DNA of 41,705 nucleotides from assembly GCA_021828685.1 (NCBI GenBank), contig JAJZDJ010000006.1, positions 1 to 41,705 on the forward strand. Reading direction: 5' to 3'. The translations under genes and the position numbers were made by a program. How positions within the stretch are numbered: position 1 is the stretch's first letter; every line of letters begins with the position of its first letter. The stretch is from Actinomycetes bacterium (GTDB lineage Bacteria > Actinomycetota > Acidimicrobiia > Acidimicrobiales > Palsa-688). This document shows, piece after piece, positions 17,747 through 25,527 of the stretch. A model generated the notes under the pieces. It saw only the letters and a program-made list of their open reading frames with translations, made no database searches and was not told the origin of the DNA.

Positions 17747-19185
17747 GGTTGGCCCTGCCTCGCAGTAAGGATTCGATTGAGCGCCTCCTGAGCCACGCTG
17801 ACGTCGTCGAAAGCCGCAAACCTCCCGGCGACCTCCTGGTACTTCTCGTGTCCTTTCCCTGCGATCACTACGACGTCCCCGGCTTGAGCTGTCGCAAGGG
17901 CGGTTGCGATAGCTTCTGCCCTATCCACTTGCGACAGGGCAGAGCCCCCTGCGTCGGAAACGCCGGCCAGTACATCGGAAACGATGATCTCGGGATCCTC
18001 AGAGCGGGGATTGTCGGAGGTCACGATAAGAAGGTCCGCCAGCTGGGACGCTGCGAAACCCATCAGAGGTCGTTTGGTGCGGTCGCGGTCGCCTCCGGCG
18101 CCGAAGGCCACTATCAGTCTCCCTTCGCAAATCTGGCGCGCGGCTGTCAGGACACTGGTCAGTCCGTCAGGCGTGTGTGCGTAGTCGACGATGACAGTAA
18201 ACGGTTGGCCCGCGTCGACCAGCTCGAAACGCCCCGGCACCTTTCTAAGTGCCGACAGGCCTTCGACTATTGCCTCCACCCCTATGCCGAGAGAGCGAGC
18301 GCACGTGGCGGCCGCAAGCGCATTCATAACGTTGAACTGACCGCCCAGAGCGATCCTCGTGCGCTGGCCCTCCCAGACGAAGTTGCTTCCGGTCGGGGTG
18401 AAGTCAATCTCGGTGGCGTCGTCGATTGAGAATGTGACGACGTGCGAGCCGCGTTCGCGCAGCGACTCCGAGAGGCGTCGGCCCCAGATATCGTCGCTGT
18501 TGACCACCGAGACGCCGGGCCTCTCAGTCTCGAATAAGCGCGATTTGGCGTTGAAGTACGATGACATATCACCGTGGTAGTCAAGGTGCTCCGGTGTGAG
18601 GTTTAGGAACACACCCGCCGCGAAGCGGATCGAGTCGCAGCGGTGCTGCTCCAGGGCATGCGACGACACCTCCATCGCCACGGCCCTCCCGCCAGATCGT
18701 TCCCATTCCGCCAGCAACGCTTGCAGTTCGGGCGCTTCTGGCGTCGTCCTCGCCTGGCTGAGCGTTCCGACCGCTGCCGCTGGCCATCCGTTTGCGTCGA
18801 ATATCTCCTTGAGCATAGCGCAGGTCGTGGTTTTCCCGTTGGTCCCGGTTACCCCGGCGATGGTCAGACGGCTCGACGGACGACCCCACAGCACGTCGCT
18901 GAGCGGCCCGAGAGTCCGTCTGACAGAATGTACGATCACTTGAGAAACGTCGATGTCGAGGCGGCGTTCGCTCAGTATCGCGACTGCACCGCCGGCTACC
19001 GCCTCGGCGGCGTATGCGTGACCGTCGACCAGGCTGCCCGGAACACAGGCGAACATCGACCCGTCACCAATTCGCCGTGAATCGATCACCACGCTCAAGA
19101 CGTCGACAGTGTCGTCCCCGGCGAGTCCGAGGAGTAAGCCGGAGTCCGCTAGCCCCGCTGATTGTACGAGCTCACCGAGGCGCAC
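17743..19185 (-). CDS. murE: UDP-MurNAc-L-alanyl-D-glutamate--2,6-diaminopimelate ligase
   Basis: Adds the third residue of the stem peptide. The ATP loop GVTGTNGKTTTCAML starts at residue 111, and the substrate motif DNPR (391-394, followed by SEDP) is the form that selects meso-diaminopimelate rather than L-lysine. VDYAHTPDGL and IVAFGAGGDRDRTKRPLMG are further signatures. The start is GTG 19185 with TGAGGG about six bases before it. It follows ftsL by 39 bases; ftsI, usual between the two, is absent. The dap genes at the right of the window make its substrate. Confidence 0.97.
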   Translation of the reverse strand: MRLGELVQSAGLADSGLLLGLAGDDTVDVLSVVIDSRRIGDGSMFACVPGSLVDGHAYAAEAVAGGAVAILSERRLDIDVSQVIVHSVRRTLGPLSDVLWGRPSSRLTIAGVTGTNGKTTTCAMLKEIFDANGWPAAAVGTLSQARTTPEAPELQALLAEWERSGGRAVAMEVSSHALEQHRCDSIRFAAGVFLNLTPEHLDYHGDMSSYFNAKSRLFETERPGVSVVNSDDIWGRRLSESLRERGSHVVTFSIDDATEIDFTPTGSNFVWEGQRTRIALGGQFNVMNALAAATCARSLGIGVEAIVEGLSALRKVPGRFELVDAGQPFTVIVDYAHTPDGLTSVLTAARQICEGRLIVAFGAGGDRDRTKRPLMGFAASQLADLLIVTSDNPRSEDPEIIVSDVLAGVSDAGGSALSQVDRAEAIATALATAQAGDVVVIAGKGHEKYQEVAGRFAAFDDVSVAQEALNRILTARQGQP

Positions 19186-19224
19186 GGCCCTCAGGCACCA
19201 AGTCGACCGGTCATCGGGGCGATG

Positions 19225-19821
19225 TCAAGGCAGACCGGCAATGAGAGACTTTACCGCCGGCCAGTCGCTGTCTGAGCCAGGCGTCAGCGAAGTCGGACCT
19301 GCTGGTGCCGCTGCGCTACCTTTCGCCGCGGTCGACGCCGGGTGATCCGCTCCGGTGGGCGTCAGGTAGTTGACAGACGACGGCTGGACCATGCCCAGCT
19401 TGCCTTCCGCTGTCGCAATGATGTTGGCGGGAGAGGAAAGCTCTGCGACGCGCAACCGCAGGCCCTGGTAGGTCGTCTCCTGCGCCGCGATGCGCGCGTT
19501 CGTGGTGTCAAGCGCAAACTGACGTTGCGCAAGGACGACGTGCACGTAGACAAGGCCGAGGCAGACAAAGGTGGCCGTTGCAACGCACAGCCCGAATAGC
19601 ATTCGCGGGCTCGGCCTGAATCGGGGCTTCGACCCCATCTCGATCAGGCGAAGATGGCTCGCACCTGGACGTCCTACCTCTGTGTGTGAGTCCGGCCGAC
19701 GGTTGGGGGCAGGCACTGACAAGTCGCGTAGCTCGTCACTGTCGCCCTGCCAGTCCGAGCCCGGGGATCGTCTGGACCTCGGGTAGCGCTCCCGGCGAAG
19801 TTCTCCTGCAGCCCTGCTCAA
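19225..19821 (-). CDS. ftsL: FtsL-like septum formation protein
   Basis: A poorly conserved bitopic protein recognised by position and layout: a long polar N-terminus (about 1-75, rich in Arg and Ser), one transmembrane helix (about 76-95, GLCVATATFVCLGLVYVHVV), then a short coiled coil (QRQFALDTTNARIAAQETTYQGLRLRV) and the FtsL-like end LSSPANIIATAEGKLGMVQP. The remaining 55 residues are Ala/Pro/Ser-rich. The start TTG overlaps the rsmH stop as TTGA, with AGGAAG upstream. FtsL pairs with FtsB and FtsQ to activate FtsW-FtsI. Confidence 0.85.
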   Translation of the reverse strand: MSRAAGELRRERYPRSRRSPGSDWQGDSDELRDLSVPAPNRRPDSHTEVGRPGASHLRLIEMGSKPRFRPSPRMLFGLCVATATFVCLGLVYVHVVLAQRQFALDTTNARIAAQETTYQGLRLRVAELSSPANIIATAEGKLGMVQPSSVNYLTPTGADHPASTAAKGSAAAPAGPTSLTPGSDSDWPAVKSLIAGLP

Positions 19822-20801
19822 CTCTCCGACTTCCTCTCATCCGCATCCAGCCCGTCGCCGGCACCCGGCGCCAAGCCGAGCGCTTCCACTGCTCTCAGGC
19901 GCGCGCTTTCAGCGCGATGGTTTCCTTCAACCTCGCCTTTGGAGGGTCTGAGCGCCCCACGCACCAGGTACCTCACTCTTGGAACCGCTCCACAAACACA
20001 GGGAAGCCGAGGAGGGCATGTACAACCGCCGGTCGCAGCTTCCCGGAAGCAGTCCTTTACTATCCGGTCCTCGCCTGAGTGGTACGCGAGTGTGACACAA
20101 CGCCCTCCGGGCGCAAGGCGCCGCAGAAGCCGGTCCAACGCTGGTCCGAGGACGACGAGTTCGTCGTTCACCGCGACACGTACCGCTTGGAACACCCGGC
20201 GTGCGGGGTGACCCCCGGTGCGGCGGGCAGGCGCGGGTATCGCTGACTTCACGACGTCGGCGAGCGCCATCGTCCCACTCAGCGGTCGCCCGGCGACGAT
20301 AGCCCTTGCGATCCTCGAAGCGAATCTCCGCTCGCCGTGCTCGCGAAACAGCGCCGCCAAGTCATCGGCAGCCCAACCGTTGACAATCGAATCGGCGGTC
20401 AGCGCGCTCGTCGAGTCCATGCGCATGTCGAGGGGGCCATCTGTCCTGTAGCTGAAACCGCGCTCGCCGGTGTCGAGTTGTGGCGAGCTCACCCCGAGGT
20501 CGAAGAGCACTGCCGTGAGCACGGACAGCGGCGCTTCGTCTATGAAATCGACGGCCCTGTCGAAGCGGGCATGTCGCAGGCGAACCCGCGCCGCGAAAGG
20601 CGCGAGAGTCCGACCCGCCGCGTCTATCGCCGCCAGGTCACGGTCGACGCCGATGAGCGCAAGCTGAGGGGCAGCTTCGAGCAGTGCCCGGGCGTGTCCT
20701 CCCCCGCCCACGGTACAGTCCAGGCATATCCCCGGTGGCGATTGTGCAAGCAGGTCGACGACCTCATCCAACATCACAGGCTCGTGAACGAAGGAGTTCA
20801 C
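19818..20801 (-). CDS. rsmH: 16S rRNA (cytosine(1402)-N(4))-methyltransferase RsmH
   Basis: SAM-dependent enzyme methylating N4 of C1402 in 16S rRNA. The N-terminus SFVHEPVMLDEVVDLL is nearly invariant, and CLDCTVGGGGHARALLE is the SAM motif. LFDLGVSSPQLDTGERGFSYRTDGPLDMRMD and the ending HRAESARLRAVE are family hallmarks. The start is GTG 20801 with AAGG upstream, giving 327 residues. The same frame stays open to 21443, but that part is antisense-like overlap with mraZ and has no RsmH similarity. Confidence 0.97.
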   Translation of the reverse strand: MNSFVHEPVMLDEVVDLLAQSPPGICLDCTVGGGGHARALLEAAPQLALIGVDRDLAAIDAAGRTLAPFAARVRLRHARFDRAVDFIDEAPLSVLTAVLFDLGVSSPQLDTGERGFSYRTDGPLDMRMDSTSALTADSIVNGWAADDLAALFREHGERRFASRIARAIVAGRPLSGTMALADVVKSAIPAPARRTGGHPARRVFQAVRVAVNDELVVLGPALDRLLRRLAPGGRCVTLAYHSGEDRIVKDCFREAATGGCTCPPRLPCVCGAVPRVRYLVRGALRPSKGEVEGNHRAESARLRAVEALGLAPGAGDGLDADERKSES

Positions 20802-20968
20802 GGCAGCCTTGCGGGCGATCCGCAGCCCCTCGACCAGCTGGCCGTCGGGATTTCTCCCCGATTCAGGCAGGCGGAAGCAGGAGACGGAGAAAGGGACTCC
20901 CGCCCTGCTGGTCGGAGGGCTGCGCATCGCCCGCTTGTCGGATCGCACCGCTTTGCCATGTTGAGGCC

Positions 20969-21391
20969 TCAGACCGCCGCGCCGAGCATCGCGTCGCCCG
21001 CCGCTTCGTGGACAGCCCATGCGTCCGGATTCCACAACTCCACGTGGGTGAGCGCACCCATCACGAGGACTGTCGACCCTTCCGCAAGCTGGGCGAACCC
21101 GCGAAGGTACTGTGGTAACGCGATCCGGCCTTGGCCGTCGAGGTCCACTTCCGTCGAGCCGACCGAAAAGGCCCGGGCGCGATTGCGGTCCTCGGTCGAA
21201 CCCTCGAAAAGTGGCGCCATCTCCCGCGCCTTCTCTTCGAAAGCCGAGGGTGTCCACACTGCGAGGCAGCCCTCGCTGTACTTGGAGACCAGCGCCTTTT
21301 GCTCGAAGGTCGTGCGGAAACGGTGCGGAAGTATCAGCCGCCCCTTTCCGTCGAGGGAGTGCTCGTATCTCCCCACGAACTTCGTTTCCAC
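20969..21391 (-). CDS. mraZ: Transcriptional regulator MraZ
   Basis: DNA-binding protein with two AbrB-like SpoVT half-domains: residues 5-45 (GRYEHSLDGKGRLILPHRFR) and 75-115 (FSVGSTEVDLDGQGRIALPQYLR). It represses or modulates the dcw operon by binding repeated boxes before its own gene, and such boxes are seen here. The start is GTG 21391. It is the first gene of the cluster, 167 bases before rsmH. 140 residues, standard length. Confidence 0.97.
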   Translation of the reverse strand: METKFVGRYEHSLDGKGRLILPHRFRTTFEQKALVSKYSEGCLAVWTPSAFEEKAREMAPLFEGSTEDRNRARAFSVGSTEVDLDGQGRIALPQYLRGFAQLAEGSTVLVMGALTHVELWNPDAWAVHEAAGDAMLGAAV

Positions 21392-21438
21392 TTGACACTG
21401 ACTCCGTCCTCTGGGCGACCAGGGTCCCTCCCTTTTGC

Positions 21439-21473
21439 GCCACCTGCCCCCACTCTATGGTCTAGACCCCCAC
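21439..21473 (-). promoter_or_regulatory. MraZ boxes before mraZ
   Basis: On the minus strand GTGGG occurs at 21473-21469 and 21453-21449, and GTGGC at 21443-21439. The starts are 20 and 10 bases apart, that is, on one face of the helix, as with known MraZ boxes (GTGG-type direct repeats at 10-base pitch). The expected box at 21463-21459 is absent, its place taken by the palindrome GGTCTAGACC. Confidence 0.7.
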
Positions 21474-21481
21474 CGTGTCAA
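21452..21481 (-). promoter_or_regulatory. dcw operon promoter (PmraZ)
   Basis: TTGACA at 21481-21476, an 18-base spacer and TAGAGT at 21457-21452 form a good sigma-70 promoter upstream of mraZ. The MraZ boxes overlap the spacer, -10 and start region, and a perfect GGTCTAGACC palindrome (21459-21468) sits in the spacer. The expected start site is near 21445, giving a leader of about 54 bases. Confidence 0.7.
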
Positions 21482-21494
21482 TCAAATAGGGTAC

Positions 21495-21540
21495 GCGCGA
21501 CAGTTCTCGGCCTGCGGGCGAACGTCGCGCACGCGTCAAT
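21495..21540. other. Inverted repeat between lplA-like gene and mraZ promoter
   Basis: GCGCGAC (21495-21501) and GTCGCGC (21534-21540) are perfect 7-base inverted arms with a 32-base gap. It could be an operator or a weak structure; nothing else identifies it. The rest of the 21482-21605 gap shows no gene. Confidence 0.3.
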
Positions 21541-21605
21541 TCCTGTTTCGCCGGGAACGGGGGCCGGAACTGCGGCGGGACGGGGACTGACGGCGGCTCG
21601 GGCGT

Positions 21606-22277
21606 CTATAGCCCAGCGACGTGTTCCACGAAGGCATCCGCAACTTGCCGGCCGCGCTCTACCCCGATTCCGACGGCGACAGCGTCGAGTTCGCCTATGG
21701 CGGCGCCCACCGGCAGTTTGAGTATCTCCTCGTAAACGTCGGGCCGCCAGTTGAGCATGACGGCAGACTGGAAGAGCGCTCCCTGCTGCGTACGGCGCTG
21801 CGATATCCCGACGACCTTGCGGCCGGCTATCGTCACCTCCCCGGGACCGAGTCCGGCGAAGCACACCGTGCGAGACCAGGGGGTGTGGCGCATCGCGCCC
21901 TGCCAGACGTCGGCTTCGGCTCCGAACGACATCGCCCAGCAGCCCCCGATCCAGCGCGCCGCCCGCGAGACGTCAGCCTGCCACAGTGGGTCGCCCGACG
22001 GTACGACGACGTCCACCCAGAGGATCTCCTGCGGCCCTACCAGAACCGCCGAACCGCCGCTTCGCCGCCGAGCGACGCCGACGTGGTGCCGTTCGAGCGC
22101 TTCGAAGTCGACGGCGTCGGACTTCTGGCTGGGACCAAGCACCAGTGCGCGCCGCGACGGGGTCAGGACCCTGATCTGTCGCCTACGGCTTGCGAGCGCT
22201 TCGCCAGACTGGCTGTTCAGGTCGTCGGCGCAGCCGTACGAACGCACAACTAGCCAAGCGTCAGGCCGTGAGGGCAC
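21606..22277 (-). CDS. Lipoate--protein ligase A family protein
   Basis: Biotin/lipoate A/B protein ligase fold. The signature RRSGGSAVLVGP (residues 71-82) corresponds to RRxSGGGAV of LplA, and GRKVVGISQRR (150-162) carries the conserved Lys at 154. It may attach lipoate or octanoate to 2-oxoacid dehydrogenases or glycine cleavage H protein, or be an amidotransferase of the LipL/LipM kind. The start is uncertain: GTG 22277 overlaps the HNH gene by 17 bases, and GTG 22247 is an alternative; neither has a good ribosome site. It follows the HNH gene on the same strand. Confidence 0.75.
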   Translation of the reverse strand: MPSRPDAWLVVRSYGCADDLNSQSGEALASRRRQIRVLTPSRRALVLGPSQKSDAVDFEALERHHVGVARRRSGGSAVLVGPQEILWVDVVVPSGDPLWQADVSRAARWIGGCWAMSFGAEADVWQGAMRHTPWSRTVCFAGLGPGEVTIAGRKVVGISQRRTQQGALFQSAVMLNWRPDVYEEILKLPVGAAIGELDAVAVGIGVERGRQVADAFVEHVAGL

Positions 22278-22776
22278 TACCCGAGGGGAGGCAGAGGTAG
22301 GCCTCCCATTCGCGCTGCATCCGCTCGCTCGCGAGTAGGAGGAACGTACGTTGGCGCGGCGGGGCAGGAGGGTGCCGCAGACGCATACCGATCTCCTCGA
22401 GCAGGCGGTCGCGTTTGTGAAAGTTGCAGGCTCGGCAGGCAGCGACGACATTGTCCCACGAGTGTCGACCTCCCCTGCTCTTGGGTATGACGTGGTCGAT
22501 ACTTTCCGCCTCGGCCCCGCAGTACTGGCAGGTGTGACCGTCGCGTGCGAACACCGCCCGGCGATTGAGTGCTGCCCTCGCGTGATATGGGACTCGGATG
22601 TAGTAGCGCATCCTCACGACGGAAGGCTCTTCCAAGCAGAGATTCTCGGACCGCACGTACCGGTCGGAAGGCTGGAGCATCTCGGCTTTGTGGTCAAGCA
22701 GGAGCATCAGGGCTCTGCGGGTCGGGACTACACACAGGGGTTCGTAGGTGGCGTTGAGCACGAGAGCCTGCGTCAT
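22261..22776 (-). CDS. HNH endonuclease family protein
   Basis: Residues 1-20 (QALVLNATYEPLCVVPTRRA) match the N-terminus of the widespread actinobacterial HNH protein of about 170 residues. The nuclease core has CQYCG (Cys83, Cys86), the catalytic DH pair at 94-95 (SIDHVIPKSRGG), WDNVVAACRACNFHK (Cys114, Cys117, Asn118, His120). Members are conserved chromosomal genes of unknown role, not clearly restriction enzymes. The start ATG has AAGGGG six bases upstream. Confidence 0.9.
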   Translation of the reverse strand: MTQALVLNATYEPLCVVPTRRALMLLLDHKAEMLQPSDRYVRSENLCLEEPSVVRMRYYIRVPYHARAALNRRAVFARDGHTCQYCGAEAESIDHVIPKSRGGRHSWDNVVAACRACNFHKRDRLLEEIGMRLRHPPAPPRQRTFLLLASERMQREWEAYLCLPSGSALTA

Positions 22777-22875
22777 GCCAACCCCTTCACTATGCCCTAG
22801 GAGGTTCCGGGTGCCCGGTGGGCGTCAATGCGGCCGCAGCACCGCTCGATCTGGGCACTCTCATGCGCTTTTAGA

Positions 22876-23130
22876 TTAGTCACCTCCGCTGTGTTGCCGG
22901 CGACACCACTCCAGGTACGTGATCAGGTCCTCGCCTGAGGCACCTCGTTCGTCACCGTACATCGTCTCTGACCGGAAACGGCGGTACTGCGCCCGGGGGA
23001 AGGGGACCGGAGGCCACGTCGCCCACCACCGCCGGGGAACGAAACGCACTGCGACAGGCCAGAGGTCCGGTCGACGGGCGAGTGCTCCGACGGGTGAACG
23101 GCTCCCGGGGGTATAGGACTTCACAGACAC
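22876..23130 (-). CDS. Conserved small actinobacterial protein of unknown function
   Basis: A short basic, Trp/Pro/Arg-rich protein (about 84 residues from GTG 23130, or from GTG 23124). The pattern KSYTPGSRSPVGALARRPDLWPVAVRF, then WW and PFPRAQYRRFRSETMYG, ending ITYLEWCRR, resembles a small family I recall in many actinobacteria that has no assigned function. There is no signal peptide or transmembrane segment. The frame is open to 23163 but that start would lie on the moxR ribosome site. It is divergent from moxR and precedes the HNH gene. Confidence 0.7.
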   Translation of the reverse strand: MSVKSYTPGSRSPVGALARRPDLWPVAVRFVPRRWWATWPPVPFPRAQYRRFRSETMYGDERGASGEDLITYLEWCRRQHSGGD

Positions 23131-23165
23131 TACGCTAGGACAAGGCCCGCCCCCGGAGGACATTG

Positions 23166-24155
23166 ATGGATCGACAACTCGCGACCACCGCGGTTCTGGA
23201 TCCCTTCACGTCCGTATTCGACGCTGTAGTGAGCAACATTTCGACCGTTGTTCGAGGCAAGGAAGGTGCAATCGGACTTGCTCTCGTCTGCCTCTTGGCC
23301 GAAGGTCACCTTCTCATCGAGGACGTCCCAGGCGTGGGCAAGACGACTCTCGCGAAAGCTCTCGCACGAAGCTTCGACCTTGAGTGCCGCCGAATTCAGT
23401 TCACGCCAGATCTCCTGCCGTCCGATATCACCGGCGTCAGCCTGTACAACCGTGACAGCATGACCTTCACGTTCCGCCCAGGACCGGTATTCGCCAACAT
23501 CGTCATCGCCGACGAGATCAATCGTGCGTCGCCGAAAACCCAGTCCGCACTCCTCGAGGCGATGCAGGAGCGACAGGTTTCACTGGACGACGTGACCCGA
23601 CCGCTCCCCGACCCTTTCATGGTCGTGGCCACCCAGAACCCAATCGAGTACGAAGGCACATATCCCCTTCCGGAAAGCCAGATCGATCGGTTTTTGATGC
23701 GGCTCAGTCTCGGCTACCCGGATAAGGATTCCGAAGCCGCAATGTTGGATGCGGCCAGGGCGATGGACCCGCTCGGCGTGGCGAAACTAGCCGTGGTCGC
23801 CGACAACGCCACCATCCAGGCGATGTTCCGAATCGTGAAGTCGATCTACAGCGCGTCCTTCGTGCGTTCCTACATCGTGGAGCTGGCTGCGGCAACGAGG
23901 CGCCACCCGGCGGTGCGCCTCGGAATGTCGCCGCGGTCGACGCTCGGAATGCAGCGAGCTGCCCAGGCGCTCGCAGCGTCGCTCGGACGAGCCTACATCA
24001 CCCCCGACGACGTGAAAGCGGTCCTGCGCCCGGTGGTGGAGCACCGTCTGGTACTCGATCCGTCGCTCGCTGCGTCTGGAACGGACGTGCGCGAGATCCT
24101 CGACGAGATCGAGCGGGCTGTCCCAGTTCCCGCCGGACGCGACATAGAGCGCTGA
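23166..24155 (+). CDS. MoxR-family AAA+ ATPase
   Basis: AAA+ chaperone-like ATPase of the MoxR class. The Walker A motif is PGVGKTT (about residues 55-61), Walker B is IVIADEINRA (about 115-125), and TQNPIEYEGTYPLPESQIDRFLM contains sensor 1 and the arginine-finger region. MoxR proteins work with the DUF58 and VWA-type proteins encoded next to them, probably in maturing or assembling complexes. The ATG has GGAGGA upstream. It is followed after 91 bases by the DUF58 gene. Confidence 0.95.
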   Translation: MDRQLATTAVLDPFTSVFDAVVSNISTVVRGKEGAIGLALVCLLAEGHLLIEDVPGVGKTTLAKALARSFDLECRRIQFTPDLLPSDITGVSLYNRDSMTFTFRPGPVFANIVIADEINRASPKTQSALLEAMQERQVSLDDVTRPLPDPFMVVATQNPIEYEGTYPLPESQIDRFLMRLSLGYPDKDSEAAMLDAARAMDPLGVAKLAVVADNATIQAMFRIVKSIYSASFVRSYIVELAAATRRHPAVRLGMSPRSTLGMQRAAQALAASLGRAYITPDDVKAVLRPVVEHRLVLDPSLAASGTDVREILDEIERAVPVPAGRDIER

Positions 24156-24183
24156 AAGCTGTGCCTCGAAGCACCTCAACGCC

Positions 24184-24201
24184 CACCCACCGGAGTGGGT
24201 G
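24184..24201 (+). other. Hairpin between moxR and DUF58 gene
   Basis: CACCCAC-CGGA-GTGGGTG is a perfect 7-bp stem with a 4-base loop. There is no T run after it, so it may attenuate, protect the moxR message, or be incidental. Confidence 0.4.
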
Positions 24202-24246
24202 CCCCGGGTCGGCTGCTCCGACGCCGCGAAGTGACGGCCTGCCCCC

Positions 24247-25527
24247 ATGAGACTTAGACTTTCGGTATCCCTGACCCCGAGAGGCCAGGCCTTGACGGCT
24301 TCCGCGGGTGCGCTCGCCCTCGGAGCGTTCCTGTCCGGCGCTCTCGAGCTGTACGGACTGTCCGCTGCAGCGCTCGTCCTCGTGGTGGTGGCGTGGGGCC
24401 GGGCACGGTTCGCTTCATGGGACGTGGCTTTCACGCGGACGGTGACGCCTGCACGGGTAGCGATAGGGGGAACGTGTCGCGTGGATGTGGTCGCGTGCAA
24501 CACCGGACGCAGGGCCAGCCCGCGCGCGGAAGGCCGCGACCCTTTCGGCGACACCGGGCGGACGGCGCGCTTCAGCATCGCCTCCCTGCGCCCCGGCGAA
24601 GTTAGGCGCACGTCGTACCGTGTGACGCCGTCGAGACGAGGTGTCTACAGTCTAGGCCCGCTGTCAGTAAGGGTATGCGACCCTTTCGGGCTCGCCGAAG
24701 CCGTCGGCCGCGCCGCCGGGGAGGCCAAGCTCAGGGTGCATCCGCGCTTCGAGGTCCTACCCGACTCCGCCCTGCCGGGCGGCGGCCGGCTTCGCCGCAG
24801 GGCCACAGGCCAAAGCGACGGCACGGAGCCGGACACTTTCCTGCTGAAACGCTATTCGGTAGGAGACGACATCCGTCGCGTTCATTGGCCGACAACGGCA
24901 CGCGTCGGCGATCTCACCCTCCGCCACGACGAGCCGCGCCACAGTGGGTTAGTGGTCGTCCTAGTCGATCTGCGCCGGGACACCGTAGCGGGCGACAATG
25001 CGCCCGGCAGTAATCCCGATGCCGAGATCGACGCTGGCAAGTCGGACGTCCTTGAGACGATCCTGGAGGCGACCGCCACCCTCGCCGTCTCGTGGCTGCG
25101 CGCCGGGTATCTGGTAAGGCTGCTGACGAGCGCCGGCTTCGACTCCGGCCGCGGGGCGGCCCAATCGCACTCTACGACGATCCTCGATGCGCTGAGCGAA
25201 GCCGCCACCCACGAAGCGCAGCAGCAGCGTCTGCCCGAGCTTCCGAGCGCTGACATCCCGCTCGTCGTGGTCACGACCGACAAGTGCGACCAACGTCGCT
25301 TCGTCGCACTCGTAGGACAGCGGACGATGAAAAATATGACCGTCGTCTGCGTGGCGACGCCCCTCACGAATCCGACGCCGTGCGAGCCGGACAGGATCCC
25401 GACCGCTTCGCTCGGCATCGACGAGGCAGGCCCAGTGCCGCCCATTGTCGGGCCGAGGAAGCAGATACGGATTCCCGCCGGGAGCAGCCTGGGACGCCAT
25501 GCCGGCAGTTCGGTGGTCGAGGCTTGA
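24247..25527 (+). CDS. DUF58 domain protein
   Basis: Two hydrophobic segments near the N-terminus (about residues 14-30 and 34-50) anchor the protein, followed by a beta-rich region and the DUF58 motif YSVGDDIRRVHWPTTARVGDLTLRHDEP (about 205-230), then a VWA-like fold (SGLVVVLVDLRRD). DUF58 proteins are almost always encoded between moxR and a transglutaminase, as here. Function is not established. The start ATG lies 91 bases after the moxR stop. Its stop overlaps the next start. 426 residues. Confidence 0.92.
   Translation: MRLRLSVSLTPRGQALTASAGALALGAFLSGALELYGLSAAALVLVVVAWGRARFASWDVAFTRTVTPARVAIGGTCRVDVVACNTGRRASPRAEGRDPFGDTGRTARFSIASLRPGEVRRTSYRVTPSRRGVYSLGPLSVRVCDPFGLAEAVGRAAGEAKLRVHPRFEVLPDSALPGGGRLRRRATGQSDGTEPDTFLLKRYSVGDDIRRVHWPTTARVGDLTLRHDEPRHSGLVVVLVDLRRDTVAGDNAPGSNPDAEIDAGKSDVLETILEATATLAVSWLRAGYLVRLLTSAGFDSGRGAAQSHSTTILDALSEAATHEAQQQRLPELPSADIPLVVVTTDKCDQRRFVALVGQRTMKNMTVVCVATPLTNPTPCEPDRIPTASLGIDEAGPVPPIVGPRKQIRIPAGSSLGRHAGSSVVEA

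Noticed and set aside
20337..21395. A 352-codon open frame on the plus strand
   Set aside because: It is antisense to rsmH and mraZ, both well supported. High G+C content produces such shadow frames; the sequence shows no family motifs.
20802..21443. Long N-terminal extension of rsmH (open frame to 21443)
   Set aside because: It covers mraZ in another frame, has no RsmH similarity, and the RsmH family start (SFVHEPVMLDEV) comes right after GTG 20801.
23787..24611. A 274-codon open frame on the minus strand across the moxR end and DUF58 start
   Set aside because: It is antisense to two well-supported genes and its Arg/Ser/His-rich translation has no motif.
25284..25523. Upstream extension of the transglutaminase frame into the DUF58 gene
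   Set aside because: The extension is Arg-rich and out of frame with the supported DUF58 coding; TTG 25524 at the TTGA overlap is the sensible start, before the first membrane helix.
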